Shown: piece after piece, positions 24,246 through 33,822 of the stretch
Layout: every line of letters begins with the position of its first letter
Numbering within the stretch: the first letter of the stretch is position 1
Source of the DNA: Bradyrhizobium sp. RD5-C2
GTDB lineage: Bacteria; Pseudomonadota; Alphaproteobacteria; Rhizobiales; Xanthobacteraceae
DNA length: 64,000 nucleotides
NCBI RefSeq assembly: GCF_019972155.1
Contig: NZ_BOVL01000001.1
Coordinates: forward strand, 62,001-126,000
Reading direction: 5' to 3'
Position numbers and translations under genes: made by a program
Notes under the pieces: generated by a model
What the model was told of the DNA's origin: nothing
The model's input: only the letters and a program-made list of their open reading frames with translations
The model's database searches: none

Positions 24246-24700
24246 CGTCGGCTTCGGGTCCGCAACGCGACCAACGCGGCCCGCCTAACCCGGGTCTGCT
24301 CACTCACGAAAGCGGACGCTCTTGTGCGGAAGGTGGGGCGGGCGCGTCCTTCAGAACTCGAACATAGCCGACGAGGTCGGTTGTGCGTTCGGCGCAGCAT
24401 GTAGGCACCATCCGCGCGGGCTCAGGCCTTACGCGACAGTGTGAGGAGAGGAGCTTTGCGCAATTTCGGAATGTTAGAAGTGTGCCCCTGAGTTGCCCGA
24501 CGTGTCAAGTTGCTGGTCGAACGCAGCCACCGCCGGCTACTTTGCATGGGGTTGTTTTCGATATTTTGGCAGCGCCCCTATCGACGGTTCCGTAACTTCC
24601 GCTGGGAACTAGTTTGGAGAGCAGATTCCGGCCGGAACCATCAGCGAGGAAAGCTCGTTGTCGCGGGATGTGTTGGGGGCAATCAGCACAAGGAATGCTC
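24246..24700. other. Intergenic region between cyclase and small secreted protein
   Basis: These 455 nt hold no supported gene. They contain the EcfG-type promoter at 24634-24659. The T-rich stretch 24537-24573 (TTTGCATGGGG then TTGTTTTCGATATTTTGG) stands out in composition and could be a conserved intergenic repeat, but no second copy occurs in this window. Confidence 0.5.
24634..24659 (+). promoter_or_regulatory. EcfG-type general stress promoter
   Basis: GGAAC (24634-24638), a 17-nt spacer, then CGTT (24656-24659): an exact match to the alphaproteobacterial sigma-EcfG consensus GGAAC-N16/17-CGTT. The start codon at 24701 is 41 nt downstream, as expected for a promoter of that gene. Confidence 0.72.
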
Positions 24701-25054
24701 ATGCGCATCTCTACGGCATCCGTCATCGCTGCCGCGCTCTTGCTTGGAACTCCTGTCTGGGCGCAAACGCAGGGAACGCAACCGAACGCACCGCCGCAGG
24801 CTCAGTCTGACCAACCCGGCACGATCAAGACTATACAGGTCGTGGACGTCAAGGAACTGAAGCCCGAAGTCCGCTCGAGGGTCGAGGCTGTCATCGCAAA
24901 GGCAAGCGAGGACGACCTGAAGAACCTGCGCGGTTCCATCGACGCGTCCCAGGAAGCGACATCCGTGCTCAAGGCGAAGGGACTGAGCTCGGCACAGGTC
25001 GTCGCGGTCAATCTCAGCAACGGCATTCTCACGCTCTTCACCAAGGTGGCGTGA
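24701..25054 (+). CDS. Small secreted protein, probable general-stress gene
   Basis: A 117-residue protein with a signal peptide (1-22, ending TPVWAQ), a short Gln/Pro-rich linker (23-45) and a compact helical domain with VVDVKELKPEVRSRVEAVIA and SSAQVVAVNLSNGILTLF. I do not recognise the family. ATG at 24701 is preferred because AAGGA lies 6 nt upstream. The EcfG-type promoter before it implies induction in the general stress response. A strong hairpin terminator follows about 40 nt after the stop. Confidence 0.8.
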   Translation: MRISTASVIAAALLLGTPVWAQTQGTQPNAPPQAQSDQPGTIKTIQVVDVKELKPEVRSRVEAVIAKASEDDLKNLRGSIDASQEATSVLKAKGLSSAQVVAVNLSNGILTLFTKVA

Positions 25055-25097
25055 GCGCCAACATCGCTCAAAAAAAATTCGGACTCACTGATGAGAA

Positions 25098-25134
25098 CCC
25101 GCCGGTTCAAACCCGGCGGGCTCTTTCATTTTCC
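25098..25134 (+). terminator. Rho-independent terminator
   Basis: CCCGCCGG (25098-25105), a 7-nt loop, CCGGCGGG (25113-25120), then CTCTTTCATTTTCC. It follows the small secreted protein gene. The loop TTCAAAC resembles a tRNA T-loop, but there is no tRNA around it. Confidence 0.8.
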
Positions 25135-25167
25135 TTTCGCCGTCTCCTCCGTGACGAGGGGCGTGCC

Positions 25168-26826
25168 CTAACCCACCGCCTTCGCCGCAGCACGTCCCGC
25201 GTTGCGCCCCGAGAACAGGCAGCCGCCGAGGAACGTGCCCTCCAGCGAGCGATAGCCGTGCACGCCGCCGCCGCCGAAGCCGGCGGCTTCGCCGGCTGCA
25301 TAGAGCCCGCGGATGATCTGGTGATCCCTGCCGAACACGCGCGAATCGAGGTCGGTCTCGAAGCCGCCGAGCGTCTTGCGGGTGAGGATGTTGAGCTTCA
25401 CTGCGATCAGCGGGCCGTGTTCGGGATCGAGGATGCAATGCGGCTTGGCGGTGCGGATCAGCCGGTCGCCGATATAGCGCCGCGCATTGTGCAGGTTCAT
25501 CACCTGGGCATCCTTGACGTAAGGATTGGTGATCTCGCGGTCGCGCGCCTCGATCTGCGTCTTGATGGCGTCGAGGCTCAAGAGATCATTGCCGACGAGC
25601 TTGTTCATGGCGCCGACGAGCTCAGTGAGATTGTCGCGCACGATGAAGTCGGCGCCGTGCTGCTTGAAGGCCTCGACCGGCGCTGGCGCGCCCTTGTTGG
25701 TGGCGCGCTTGATCGTCATGCGCCAGTTCTTTCCGGTGAGGTCGGGGTTCTGCTCGGAGCCCGACAGCGCGAACTCCTTCTTGATGATGCTCTGGGTCAG
25801 GATGAACCACGAATAATCGTAGCCGGTGCCCATGATGTAGTGCAGTTGCCCGAGCGTGTCGGAGCCCGGGAACAGCGGCGCCGGCAACCGCTTGCCAGTG
25901 GCGTCGAACCACAGCGACGACGGTCCCGGCAGAATCCGGATGCCATGACGCGGCCAGATCGGGTTCCAGTTCTGGATACCCTCGACGTAATGCCACATGC
26001 GGTCGCGGTTGATCAGCCGGCCGCCTGCTTGCTCGGTGATGCCGATCATGCGGCCGTCGACATGTTCGGGCACGCCGGAGATCATGAACTTCGGCGGCTC
26101 GCCGAGCCGCTTCGGCCAGTTCTGCCGCACCAGATCATGATTGCCGCCGATGCCGCCGGAGGCGACGATCACCGCCTGCGCGCGCAGCGAAAAATCACCG
26201 ACGACGTTGCGCGAGGAGCTCTTGCCGCGTTCGACGCCTGACGGTTCCAGGATCGCGCCGCTCACGCCATCGACTGTGCCGTTGCTGATGCTGAGTGCAT
26301 CGACGCGATGGCGGAACTTGAACACCAATTGTCCGTTCCTGGCGGCCTCGCGCGCGCGACGCTCGAACGGCTCGACGATGCCGGGGCCGGTGCCCCAGGT
26401 GACATGAAAGCGCGGCACCGAATTGCCGTGGCCCATCGCGTCGTAACCGCCGCGCTCGGCCCAGCCGACCACCGGGAAGATGCGGTGGCCCATCGCGCGC
26501 AGCCAGTCGCGCTTCTCGCCGGCCGCGAACGCGACATAGGCTTCGGCCCATTTGCGCGGCCAGTGATCCTCCTCGCGATCGAAACCCGCGGTGCCCATCC
26601 AGTCCTGCAGCGCGAGTTCGGCGGAATCCTTGATGCCGAGCCGGCGCTGTTCCGGCGAATCGACCAGGAACAATCCGCCAAACGACCAGAAGGCCTGGCC
26701 GCCGATGCTTTGTTCCCCTTCCTGGTCGAGCACGATGACGCGCTTGCCTGCGTCGGCGATCTCGGTTGCGGCGACCAGACCGGCAAGTCCGGCGCCGATC
26801 ACGATCACATCTGCATCGTCAGCCAT
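25168..26826 (-). CDS. KstD-like FAD-dependent dehydrogenase
   Basis: A 552-residue flavoprotein of the fumarate reductase / 3-ketosteroid dehydrogenase superfamily. The FAD-binding Rossmann motif is VIVIGAGLAGLVAATEIADA at the N-terminus, followed by LDQEGEQSIGGQAFWSFGG; the C-terminal FAD contact is GLYAAGEAAGFGGGGVHGY. No signal peptide or membrane helix. It probably oxidises a C-C bond of a cyclic or steroid-like substrate, but the substrate cannot be read from sequence. The start at 26826 follows GGGGGAAA; an upstream ATG 20 codons earlier lacks one. No clear operon partner. Confidence 0.9.
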   Translation of the reverse strand: MADDADVIVIGAGLAGLVAATEIADAGKRVIVLDQEGEQSIGGQAFWSFGGLFLVDSPEQRRLGIKDSAELALQDWMGTAGFDREEDHWPRKWAEAYVAFAAGEKRDWLRAMGHRIFPVVGWAERGGYDAMGHGNSVPRFHVTWGTGPGIVEPFERRAREAARNGQLVFKFRHRVDALSISNGTVDGVSGAILEPSGVERGKSSSRNVVGDFSLRAQAVIVASGGIGGNHDLVRQNWPKRLGEPPKFMISGVPEHVDGRMIGITEQAGGRLINRDRMWHYVEGIQNWNPIWPRHGIRILPGPSSLWFDATGKRLPAPLFPGSDTLGQLHYIMGTGYDYSWFILTQSIIKKEFALSGSEQNPDLTGKNWRMTIKRATNKGAPAPVEAFKQHGADFIVRDNLTELVGAMNKLVGNDLLSLDAIKTQIEARDREITNPYVKDAQVMNLHNARRYIGDRLIRTAKPHCILDPEHGPLIAVKLNILTRKTLGGFETDLDSRVFGRDHQIIRGLYAAGEAAGFGGGGVHGYRSLEGTFLGGCLFSGRNAGRAAAKAVG

Positions 26827-27102
26827 TTTGGTTTCCCCCGTCCCGCCGGGATTCAAGACCGCGTCGTTGTGCGCGGTCAACGTCAAATGGACCTTGCCTG
26901 TGGCGGCGAGGCATCAAACAATTGCGGCAAGTTGTTCCAGTTTGGGACCTTTTCCACACGCCACTGCAGCGCCCGCGCAACACCCAATTTGAATTTGTTT
27001 TGACCGGCTTCGCTCGTCTGGACAAAAATCGGCGGCGGCAACACGCTCACGATTGTCTTGCATCACAGACCAACAGATTCGGTTTCGACTGGGGCTGGCC
27101 AA

Positions 27103-27579
27103 ATGAAGTTGATGACGGGGTTGCTCGCTGCGGTTCTCCTGCTGGCGGGAATGGGGGCGTCTCAGGCAGTGGTCAGGATCGCCGACGATCGCGGCGGCAA
27201 GATCGGCATCTATGTCGACAAATATCAGGACCTGCGCACATCGGGTGAGACCGTGATCATCGACGGGCTGTGCGCCTCGGCCTGCACCATCGTGCTCGGC
27301 AAGGTCCCGCATGACCGGATCTGTGTGACCTCACACGCCAGCCTCGGCTTCCATGCCGCCTGGGATTACGGCGACAACGGCCGCCCGGTCCCGAATCCCG
27401 AAGCCACTCATATGTTGTACCTGATGTACCCGCCGGCGGTGCGCAAATGGATTAATGACCGCGGTGGGCTGACCCGGCACATGATCTTCCTGCGCGGCAA
27501 GCAACTGCAGTCGCTGTACAAACCGTGTTACCTCAACGCCCAGGCCTCCGCGCCCAAACCCGCCGAGCCGGCGCACTGA
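27103..27579 (+). CDS. Secreted ClpP/crotonase-fold-like protein
   Basis: A 158-residue protein with a signal peptide (MKLMTGLLAAVLLLAGMGASQA). The mature part has VIIDGLCASACTIVLG, with Ser in an A-S-A-C context as in ClpP/SppA-like serine proteases of the alphaproteobacterial periplasm, followed by SHASLGFHAAWDYG with a candidate His. The motif is shared with the membrane-anchored protein at 55145-56029. Protease activity is not shown, and the protein is shorter than a complete ClpP domain. ATG at 27103 was chosen for the signal peptide; an upstream ATG would add 15 residues before it. Confidence 0.75.
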   Translation: MKLMTGLLAAVLLLAGMGASQAVVRIADDRGGKIGIYVDKYQDLRTSGETVIIDGLCASACTIVLGKVPHDRICVTSHASLGFHAAWDYGDNGRPVPNPEATHMLYLMYPPAVRKWINDRGGLTRHMIFLRGKQLQSLYKPCYLNAQASAPKPAEPAH

Positions 27580-27718
27580 GCTGCTGATCTCGGCGAGCGC
27601 CCTCTACCGGCAAGCCGGGCATCACGAGGTGTGCGCTCGTAATCGCCTCGCTATCATTTGACGGCCCGCGACGGCCATTGCGCTTGCTGCCTGCCGGAAC
27701 CCGGCTTATCTCAACCGC

Positions 27719-27907
27719 ATGGTTCAGCCGATCTCCACCCGATCCGAGCTCGTGACGGCTCCGCAGGGCCGGGTGGCGTCTGCAATCCTGTGGGGCGCTG
27801 CCGGGATTGGTGGATTGGCCTTGCTCGCCGCTGCCGCGCTCTGGTTCCACTACGGGACCGCGGTGTTTTTCGAAATGATCACGGCCGGCATCGCCGCCTG
27901 CTTCTGA
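27719..27907 (+). CDS. Small single-pass membrane protein upstream of SCO1
   Basis: A 62-residue protein with one long hydrophobic segment (about 20-47, ILWGAAGIGGLALLAAAALW) and a second short hydrophobic tail ending AACF. I do not recognise a family. It ends 18 nt before the SCO1/SenC gene on the same strand, so co-transcription is likely, and a role in cytochrome oxidase biogenesis is possible but not shown. Confidence 0.65.
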   Translation: MVQPISTRSELVTAPQGRVASAILWGAAGIGGLALLAAAALWFHYGTAVFFEMITAGIAACF

Positions 27908-27925
27908 CAAGGACGCCTTCGCATC

Positions 27926-28516
27926 ATGCCCCGGACCACGCGCCCATTGGTGATCTTTGCTGCCTTCGCGGGCAGTCTGGCGGTCGGCCTGTTCCTCATG
28001 TTGTGGGCGGTCGGCGGCCTGCGCACCGTCGCCGCGCCAGCCGCGATCGGCGGCCCGTTCCAGCTCACCGACCAGGCCGGCCAGACCGTTACCGACAAGA
28101 ACCTCCAGGGCAAGCCGACGCTGATCTTCTTCGGCTTCACGCATTGCCCGGACATCTGCCCGACCTCGCTGTTCGAGATCTCGGAGGTCCTGAAGGCGAT
28201 GGGCAAGGATGCCGACCGCGTGAACGCCTATTTCGTCTCGGTCGACCCGGAACGCGACACCGCCACGGCGATGAAGGACTACCTTTCGAGCTTCGATCCG
28301 CACCTCAAGGGCCTGACCGGCGATCCCGCCGCGATCGCCAAGGTGCTGTCGAGCTACCGGGTCTACGCCAAGAAGGTGCTGCTGAAGGATGGCGACTACA
28401 CGATGGATCACACCGCGCTGATCTATTTGATGGACCGCGACGGCCATTTCGTTGCGCCGTTCAATCTGAAACGGACGCCTGAAGAGGCGGCGACCGATCT
28501 CAAACGGTATCTCTAA
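27926..28516 (+). CDS. SCO1/SenC/PrrC copper chaperone
   Basis: A 196-residue membrane-anchored thioredoxin-fold protein. Residues 8-30 form an N-terminal anchor; the copper-binding CxxxC is FTHCPDICP (Cys74, Cys78), and the third ligand His is in MDHTALIYL near residue 160. It delivers copper to, or keeps reduced, the CuA site of cytochrome c oxidase in the periplasm. Length is normal. No oxidase subunit is adjacent; the small membrane protein just upstream probably shares its transcript. Confidence 0.93.
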   Translation: MPRTTRPLVIFAAFAGSLAVGLFLMLWAVGGLRTVAAPAAIGGPFQLTDQAGQTVTDKNLQGKPTLIFFGFTHCPDICPTSLFEISEVLKAMGKDADRVNAYFVSVDPERDTATAMKDYLSSFDPHLKGLTGDPAAIAKVLSSYRVYAKKVLLKDGDYTMDHTALIYLMDRDGHFVAPFNLKRTPEEAATDLKRYL

Positions 28517-28543
28517 CCGCCATTTCCGGTTCAGAATTAACCC

Positions 28544-28570
28544 ATTCGGCGCTCGATTCGGGCGCCGAAT
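28544..28570. terminator. Hairpin after the SCO1 gene
   Basis: ATTCGGCGC - 9-nt loop - GCGCCGAAT, a perfect 9-bp stem 28 nt after the SCO1 stop. No U-tract follows, so it may be a processing or weak termination site. Confidence 0.5.
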
Positions 28571-28607
28571 GGTCTATAAGCCGTTCAATTCCCTGATATT
28601 GCCGGTT

Positions 28608-29657
28608 ATGCCAAATCCGTCTGCCCAGCCCTTTGCCGTCCGCCCGCGCCAGCTTCGCCTGGCCGCGGGAATGATGGCGGCCGTCGTGCTGGTGATGGCG
28701 GGGTCAGCGGTCGCACAGACGCCCCCGGTACCGGCGCCGCAGACACCGGCGGCCAAGCCGGCTCCTGCGCCAGTCCAGCCCGCTAGGCCTGTCCCCGCAC
28801 AAGCGGCACCAGCGACGCCCCCGGTAGCAACACCCCCGGCTGCTGCCGCCCCGTCGGCTCCGAACCAGCCGCCCAAGGCCGCCGAAGCCGCGCCGCAGGC
28901 GGTGCCGGGTTTCTGGGACCCGCGGCGGCGGCCGGATCGGCCGGACCTGTCGCGCCTCACCGTGATCCGTTTCCTGACCGAGACCGATTATCCGCCGTTC
29001 AACTTCACCGGGCCCGACGGCAATCCGGCCGGCTTCAATGTCGACCTCGCGCGCGCGCTCTGTGACGAGATCAAGGTCACCTGCACCATCCAGATGCGCC
29101 GCTTCGAGACCCTGATCGATGCGCTGGCGACCAACCGGGGCGATGCCATCATCGCGTCGATGGCGGTGACGCCGCAACTGCGCGCCAAGGTCGACTTCAC
29201 CGATCCCTATTACCGTGCGCCGGCGCGCTTCGCGTCGCGCCGCGACAATGTGATGCCGGAAATCCGCCCGGAATATCTTGAGGGCAAGAAGGTCGGCGTC
29301 ATCGCCGGCACCTCGCACGAGGCCTACCTCAAGGCGATGTTCACCGACGCCGAGATCCATTCCTATCCGGATAGCGACGCGCTGCGCGCGGCGCTGCGCC
29401 GTGGCGAGGTCGACTTCATCTTTGGCGATGCGATCTCGCTCGCGTTCTGGATCAACGGCACCGATTCGGCTGAATGCTGTGCCTTCTCCGGCGGTCCCTT
29501 TGTCGAAAGCCGCTATTTCGGCGAGGGTGTCGGCATCGCCGTGCGCAAGGGCAACGATCTGCTCCGCCAGTCGCTGAACTGGGCGCTGTTCCGGATCTGG
29601 GAAAAAGGTCGCTTCACCGATCTGTGGCTGCGCTATTTCTCGATCAGCCCGTTCTGA
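28608..29657 (+). CDS. Periplasmic amino-acid-type solute-binding protein with Pro-rich linker
   Basis: A 349-residue secreted protein. The signal/anchor segment (about 20-37, AAVVLVMAGSAVAQ) is followed by about 60 residues rich in Pro and Ala, then a type 2 periplasmic binding domain: VIRFLTETDYPPFNFTG, GFNVDLARALCDEI, DFTDPYYRAPARF and GTSHEAYLKAMF. It matches polar amino acid ABC transporter binding proteins, but no permease or ATPase gene is near, so it could also be a sensor or enzyme-associated domain. The Pro-rich linker would hold it away from the membrane or cell wall. ATG at 28608 is preferred; one at 28569 overlaps the preceding hairpin. Confidence 0.85.
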   Translation: MPNPSAQPFAVRPRQLRLAAGMMAAVVLVMAGSAVAQTPPVPAPQTPAAKPAPAPVQPARPVPAQAAPATPPVATPPAAAAPSAPNQPPKAAEAAPQAVPGFWDPRRRPDRPDLSRLTVIRFLTETDYPPFNFTGPDGNPAGFNVDLARALCDEIKVTCTIQMRRFETLIDALATNRGDAIIASMAVTPQLRAKVDFTDPYYRAPARFASRRDNVMPEIRPEYLEGKKVGVIAGTSHEAYLKAMFTDAEIHSYPDSDALRAALRRGEVDFIFGDAISLAFWINGTDSAECCAFSGGPFVESRYFGEGVGIAVRKGNDLLRQSLNWALFRIWEKGRFTDLWLRYFSISPF

Positions 29658-29661
29658 ATTC

Positions 29662-29702
29662 GTCATTCCGGGCTCGATGCTGCGCATCGCCCGGGATAAC
29701 GA
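29662..29702. repeat. Degenerate GTCATTCCGG-family repeat
   Basis: CGTCATTCCGGGCTCGATG ... GCCCGGGATAACGA is a shortened, imperfect palindrome related to the element at 7642-7746. It lies between the solute-binding protein and the LysRS gene. Confidence 0.65.
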
Positions 29703-29743
29703 CAAACTTCCCGTCGTTTTGCATTTTGCTGCGAAAGCGTTAG

Positions 29744-31417
<1,674 letters not shown>

Positions 31418-31426
31418 GGAACCGAG

Positions 31427-31505
31427 TAGGGTGGGTTAGCGAAGCGTAACCCACCACCTGTGTCGCGGACGAGCGGTGGGTTACGCCTTCGGCTAACCCA
31501 CCATA
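31427..31505. repeat. Palindromic repeat GGTGGGTTA family
   Basis: GGTGGGTTAGCGAAGCGTAA-CCCACC and GGTGGGTTACGCCTTCGGCTAACCCACC form two nested hairpins that also pair with each other. It sits 10 nt after the LysRS stop and could end or stabilise that transcript. Confidence 0.8.
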
Positions 31506-31645
31506 CGGCTGCGGCGTAGCGCCGCAAAATGCGGATGGCTGATCCCCGGCAATTTCAGCCGGGGTTGCGCCGGATTGCGTTACACTCCGCCCCATAAAAT
31601 CAGCACGGCCTCCGTCGAGAGGCCGGCACAGATGGGAGCATGCGC

Positions 31646-32431
31646 ATGCAGTTCAGGGTTTCGCCGACATCGCTGCAGGATAGTACGAGCGCCGAGGAAT
31701 GGCAGGCGCGGGTCGAACTCGCGGCCGCGCATCGGCTCGCCTACATCCACGGCTTTTCGGAAGGCATCTTCAATCATCTCACCTTCGTGGTGCCCGGCCG
31801 CACCGATCGCTACTACCAGATCCCGTTCGGCATGCACTGGTCGGAGGTCACCGCGTCGTCCTTCATGGAGGTCGGCATCGACGATGCCGAGGTGAAGCGC
31901 GGCGAGGGCGAGGTCGAGCGATCCTGCTTTTGCATCCATGCGCCGATCCACAAGGCGCTGCCGCAGGCCAAGGCGGTGTTCCACACCCATATGCCGTATG
32001 CGAGCGCGCTGACGCGGCTCGAGGATCCGCGCATCAAGGAGATCGGCCAGACCGAGGTCGGGCTGTCTGAGGCGATCGCCTATGACGATCTCTACACCGG
32101 CCCTGCGCTCAATCCCGAGGAAGGCGCGCGGCTGGCCAGGGTGATCGGCAACAAGACCATCCTGTTCATGGCCAATCATGGCATCTCCACCGTCGGCGAG
32201 ACCGTCGCCGATGCCTATGACCGGCTCTATTACATCGAGCGCGCCGCGCAGGTGCAAATCTACGCGATGTGGACCCAGCAACCGCTCAAGCAATTGCCGC
32301 AGCATGTGGTGGAGAAGACCAAGCGCGATTTCCGCGACGACCATCTCTACAACGGCCCAAGCCCCTCGCAGCGGCATTTCGATGCGCTGAAGCGGATGCT
32401 GGACCGCAAGGAGCCGGACTACGCGACATAG
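31646..32431 (+). CDS. Class II aldolase/adducin family protein
   Basis: A 261-residue protein with the class II aldolase/adducin fold. Metal-binding histidines are seen in AVFHTHMPYASAL and FMANHGIST, and the acidic residue and glycine loop in the segment FSEGIFNHLT. Family members include fuculose-phosphate aldolase, ribulose-5-phosphate epimerase and dehydratases, so the reaction is not fixed by sequence. ATG at 31646 is 7 nt after GGGAG; an ATG at 31640 would be too close to it. Genes around it do not indicate a pathway. Confidence 0.88.
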   Translation: MQFRVSPTSLQDSTSAEEWQARVELAAAHRLAYIHGFSEGIFNHLTFVVPGRTDRYYQIPFGMHWSEVTASSFMEVGIDDAEVKRGEGEVERSCFCIHAPIHKALPQAKAVFHTHMPYASALTRLEDPRIKEIGQTEVGLSEAIAYDDLYTGPALNPEEGARLARVIGNKTILFMANHGISTVGETVADAYDRLYYIERAAQVQIYAMWTQQPLKQLPQHVVEKTKRDFRDDHLYNGPSPSQRHFDALKRMLDRKEPDYAT

Positions 32432-32529
32432 GCGGAGGGTCCGGGAGGGCGCGCGACTACGCCCTTGATCCTGATTGTCGTCCGCTCGCTGTGCGGCAGA
32501 ATACGCCAGCGCAGAAGCGGAGGCGTACC

Positions 32530-32967
32530 ATGGCGACATTGTCGGCTGGCCTGGAATCGATCCGGATCGGAGCGGTTGCAGTAGCATTCGCTGCGATCAT
32601 GTTCCCGACAACCGGCCGCGCGGACGGGCCGCGGCCGGACGTTGCATCGCTCCCGGTGTCGGTCGATGCGACGCGCGAGCAGGTGGTGCTCGGCGACCGC
32701 ATCTTTCACGGCGAGGCGGCGAACGGAACCTGCTTTCAATGCCACGGCCACGATGCGAAGGGGACCGGCAACGGCAATGACCTCACGGTCGGAAGCCTGA
32801 TCTGGGGCGACAGCCTCGCAATGATCAAGAAGACCATTCGCAACAATATCGTGCTCGCGCCGGGGCGCGACGGCGACCTCACCGACAGCGATGTCGACGC
32901 AGTCGCCGCCTATGTCTGGTCGCTCGTGCACCAGGACCGGATGCAGAGTCAGAGCGCGGCGAAATAG
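32530..32967 (+). CDS. Periplasmic c-type cytochrome
   Basis: A 145-residue secreted monohaem cytochrome c. The signal peptide ends near TTGRADG (about residue 32); the haem site is GTCFQCHGHDAKG, the C-terminal helix is DSDVDAVAAYVWSL. No Met is well placed as sixth ligand in the usual MP context, so the axial ligand is uncertain. GGAGGCG precedes the ATG. It is 98 nt after the aldolase gene and convergent with the S24 regulator, only 1 nt between stop codons. Confidence 0.88.
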   Translation: MATLSAGLESIRIGAVAVAFAAIMFPTTGRADGPRPDVASLPVSVDATREQVVLGDRIFHGEAANGTCFQCHGHDAKGTGNGNDLTVGSLIWGDSLAMIKKTIRNNIVLAPGRDGDLTDSDVDAVAAYVWSLVHQDRMQSQSAAK

Positions 32968-32968
32968 C

Positions 32969-33622
32969 TTACTGGCTCGCCCACACCACGCGCGCGATCC
33001 ACGTGACTTCCTCGGCATCGAGCATGCGGTCGGGATGTTCCGGATTGAGCGATGCGAGTTCCAGTACCTTGCCGGTGCGTCGCTTCAGTTCCTTCACCAT
33101 CACCTCGCCGCCGGTCGTGCGCACCACGACGCGGTCGCCGCGCCGGATCGCGGTCGCCGGTGACACCACGATGATGTCACCTTCGCGATAGGCCGGCTTC
33201 ATCGAGTCGCCCTCGATCTCCAGCGCATAGGCGTGCTCGTCTGATGTCGCCGGCAGAGCCACTTCATCCCAGCCCTTGCCGGCGGGAAAGCCAGAGTCGT
33301 CGAAATAGCCGCCGGCGCCGGCCTGCGCGAAACCGATCAACGGCACCGACTGGCCGCCGCGCGGACCATCACCGAGCAACTGCACGAAGGTCTCCATGCT
33401 GGCATTGCTCGCGGCCAGCGCCTTGGAGAGCGATTCGGTCGACGGCCAGCGCTCGCGCCCGTCGCCGGTCACGCGCTTGGACTTGTTGAAGGTGGTGGGG
33501 TCGAGACCGGACTGCTTGGCAAGGCCTGATGGCGACAGGCCGGCGCGTTCGGCGAGCCGGTCGAGCGCGGCCCAGACCTGCGCGTGGGTCAGCGGTCGGG
33601 CGGCTTTGGGCTGTTTGGCCAT
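32969..33622 (-). CDS. XRE-type HTH regulator with S24 (LexA/CI-like) peptidase domain
   Basis: A 217-residue regulator. The N-terminus has a helix-turn-helix (LSPSGLAKQSGLDPTTFNKS). The C-terminal S24 domain has the Ser-Lys dyad: Ser140 in EGDSMKPAYREGD and Lys178 in VMVKEL. An A-G-rich segment (AQAGAGG, 101-105) 35-38 residues before Ser140 is at the spacing of the LexA self-cleavage site, though cleavage is unproven. It resembles a phage-type repressor but has no phage genes around it. A small dyad lies 17 nt before the start and may be its own operator. Confidence 0.9.
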   Translation of the reverse strand: MAKQPKAARPLTHAQVWAALDRLAERAGLSPSGLAKQSGLDPTTFNKSKRVTGDGRERWPSTESLSKALAASNASMETFVQLLGDGPRGGQSVPLIGFAQAGAGGYFDDSGFPAGKGWDEVALPATSDEHAYALEIEGDSMKPAYREGDIIVVSPATAIRRGDRVVVRTTGGEVMVKELKRRTGKVLELASLNPEHPDRMLDAEEVTWIARVVWASQ

Positions 33623-33638
33623 CGAGGATACCCCGGAT

Positions 33639-33654
33639 GGTAGGAATTATTACC
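33639..33654. promoter_or_regulatory. Small dyad upstream of the S24 regulator
   Basis: GGTA-N8-TACC (GGTAGGAATTATTACC), AT-rich in its centre, 17 nt before the regulator start. Position fits an autoregulatory operator overlapping the -10 region, but four-base arms are weak evidence. Confidence 0.3.
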
Positions 33655-33822
33655 TGAAACTGGGCGTTTCCGCAAATCTGCCGTCGGATGCGCCCTGGCA
33701 CCGCTTGAGTTGCGACGCCGCCGCCGATACGGTCCCTCGCTCGCCGAATGGCGTGCGGGGCATTTCCCCTCAAATCCGGATAAAACCCCAAGAGACTCAA
33801 GGACAAAAGGGAAGGCCGGGCC

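Noticed and set aside
25098..25120. tRNA-like GGTTCAAAC loop
   Set aside because: The arms form a simple 8-bp hairpin followed by a T-rich tract, and no acceptor, D or anticodon arms surround it; it is a terminator.
32969..33622. Prophage remnant around the S24 regulator
   Set aside because: No integrase, structural or lysis gene is near, and flanking genes are ordinary chromosomal genes.
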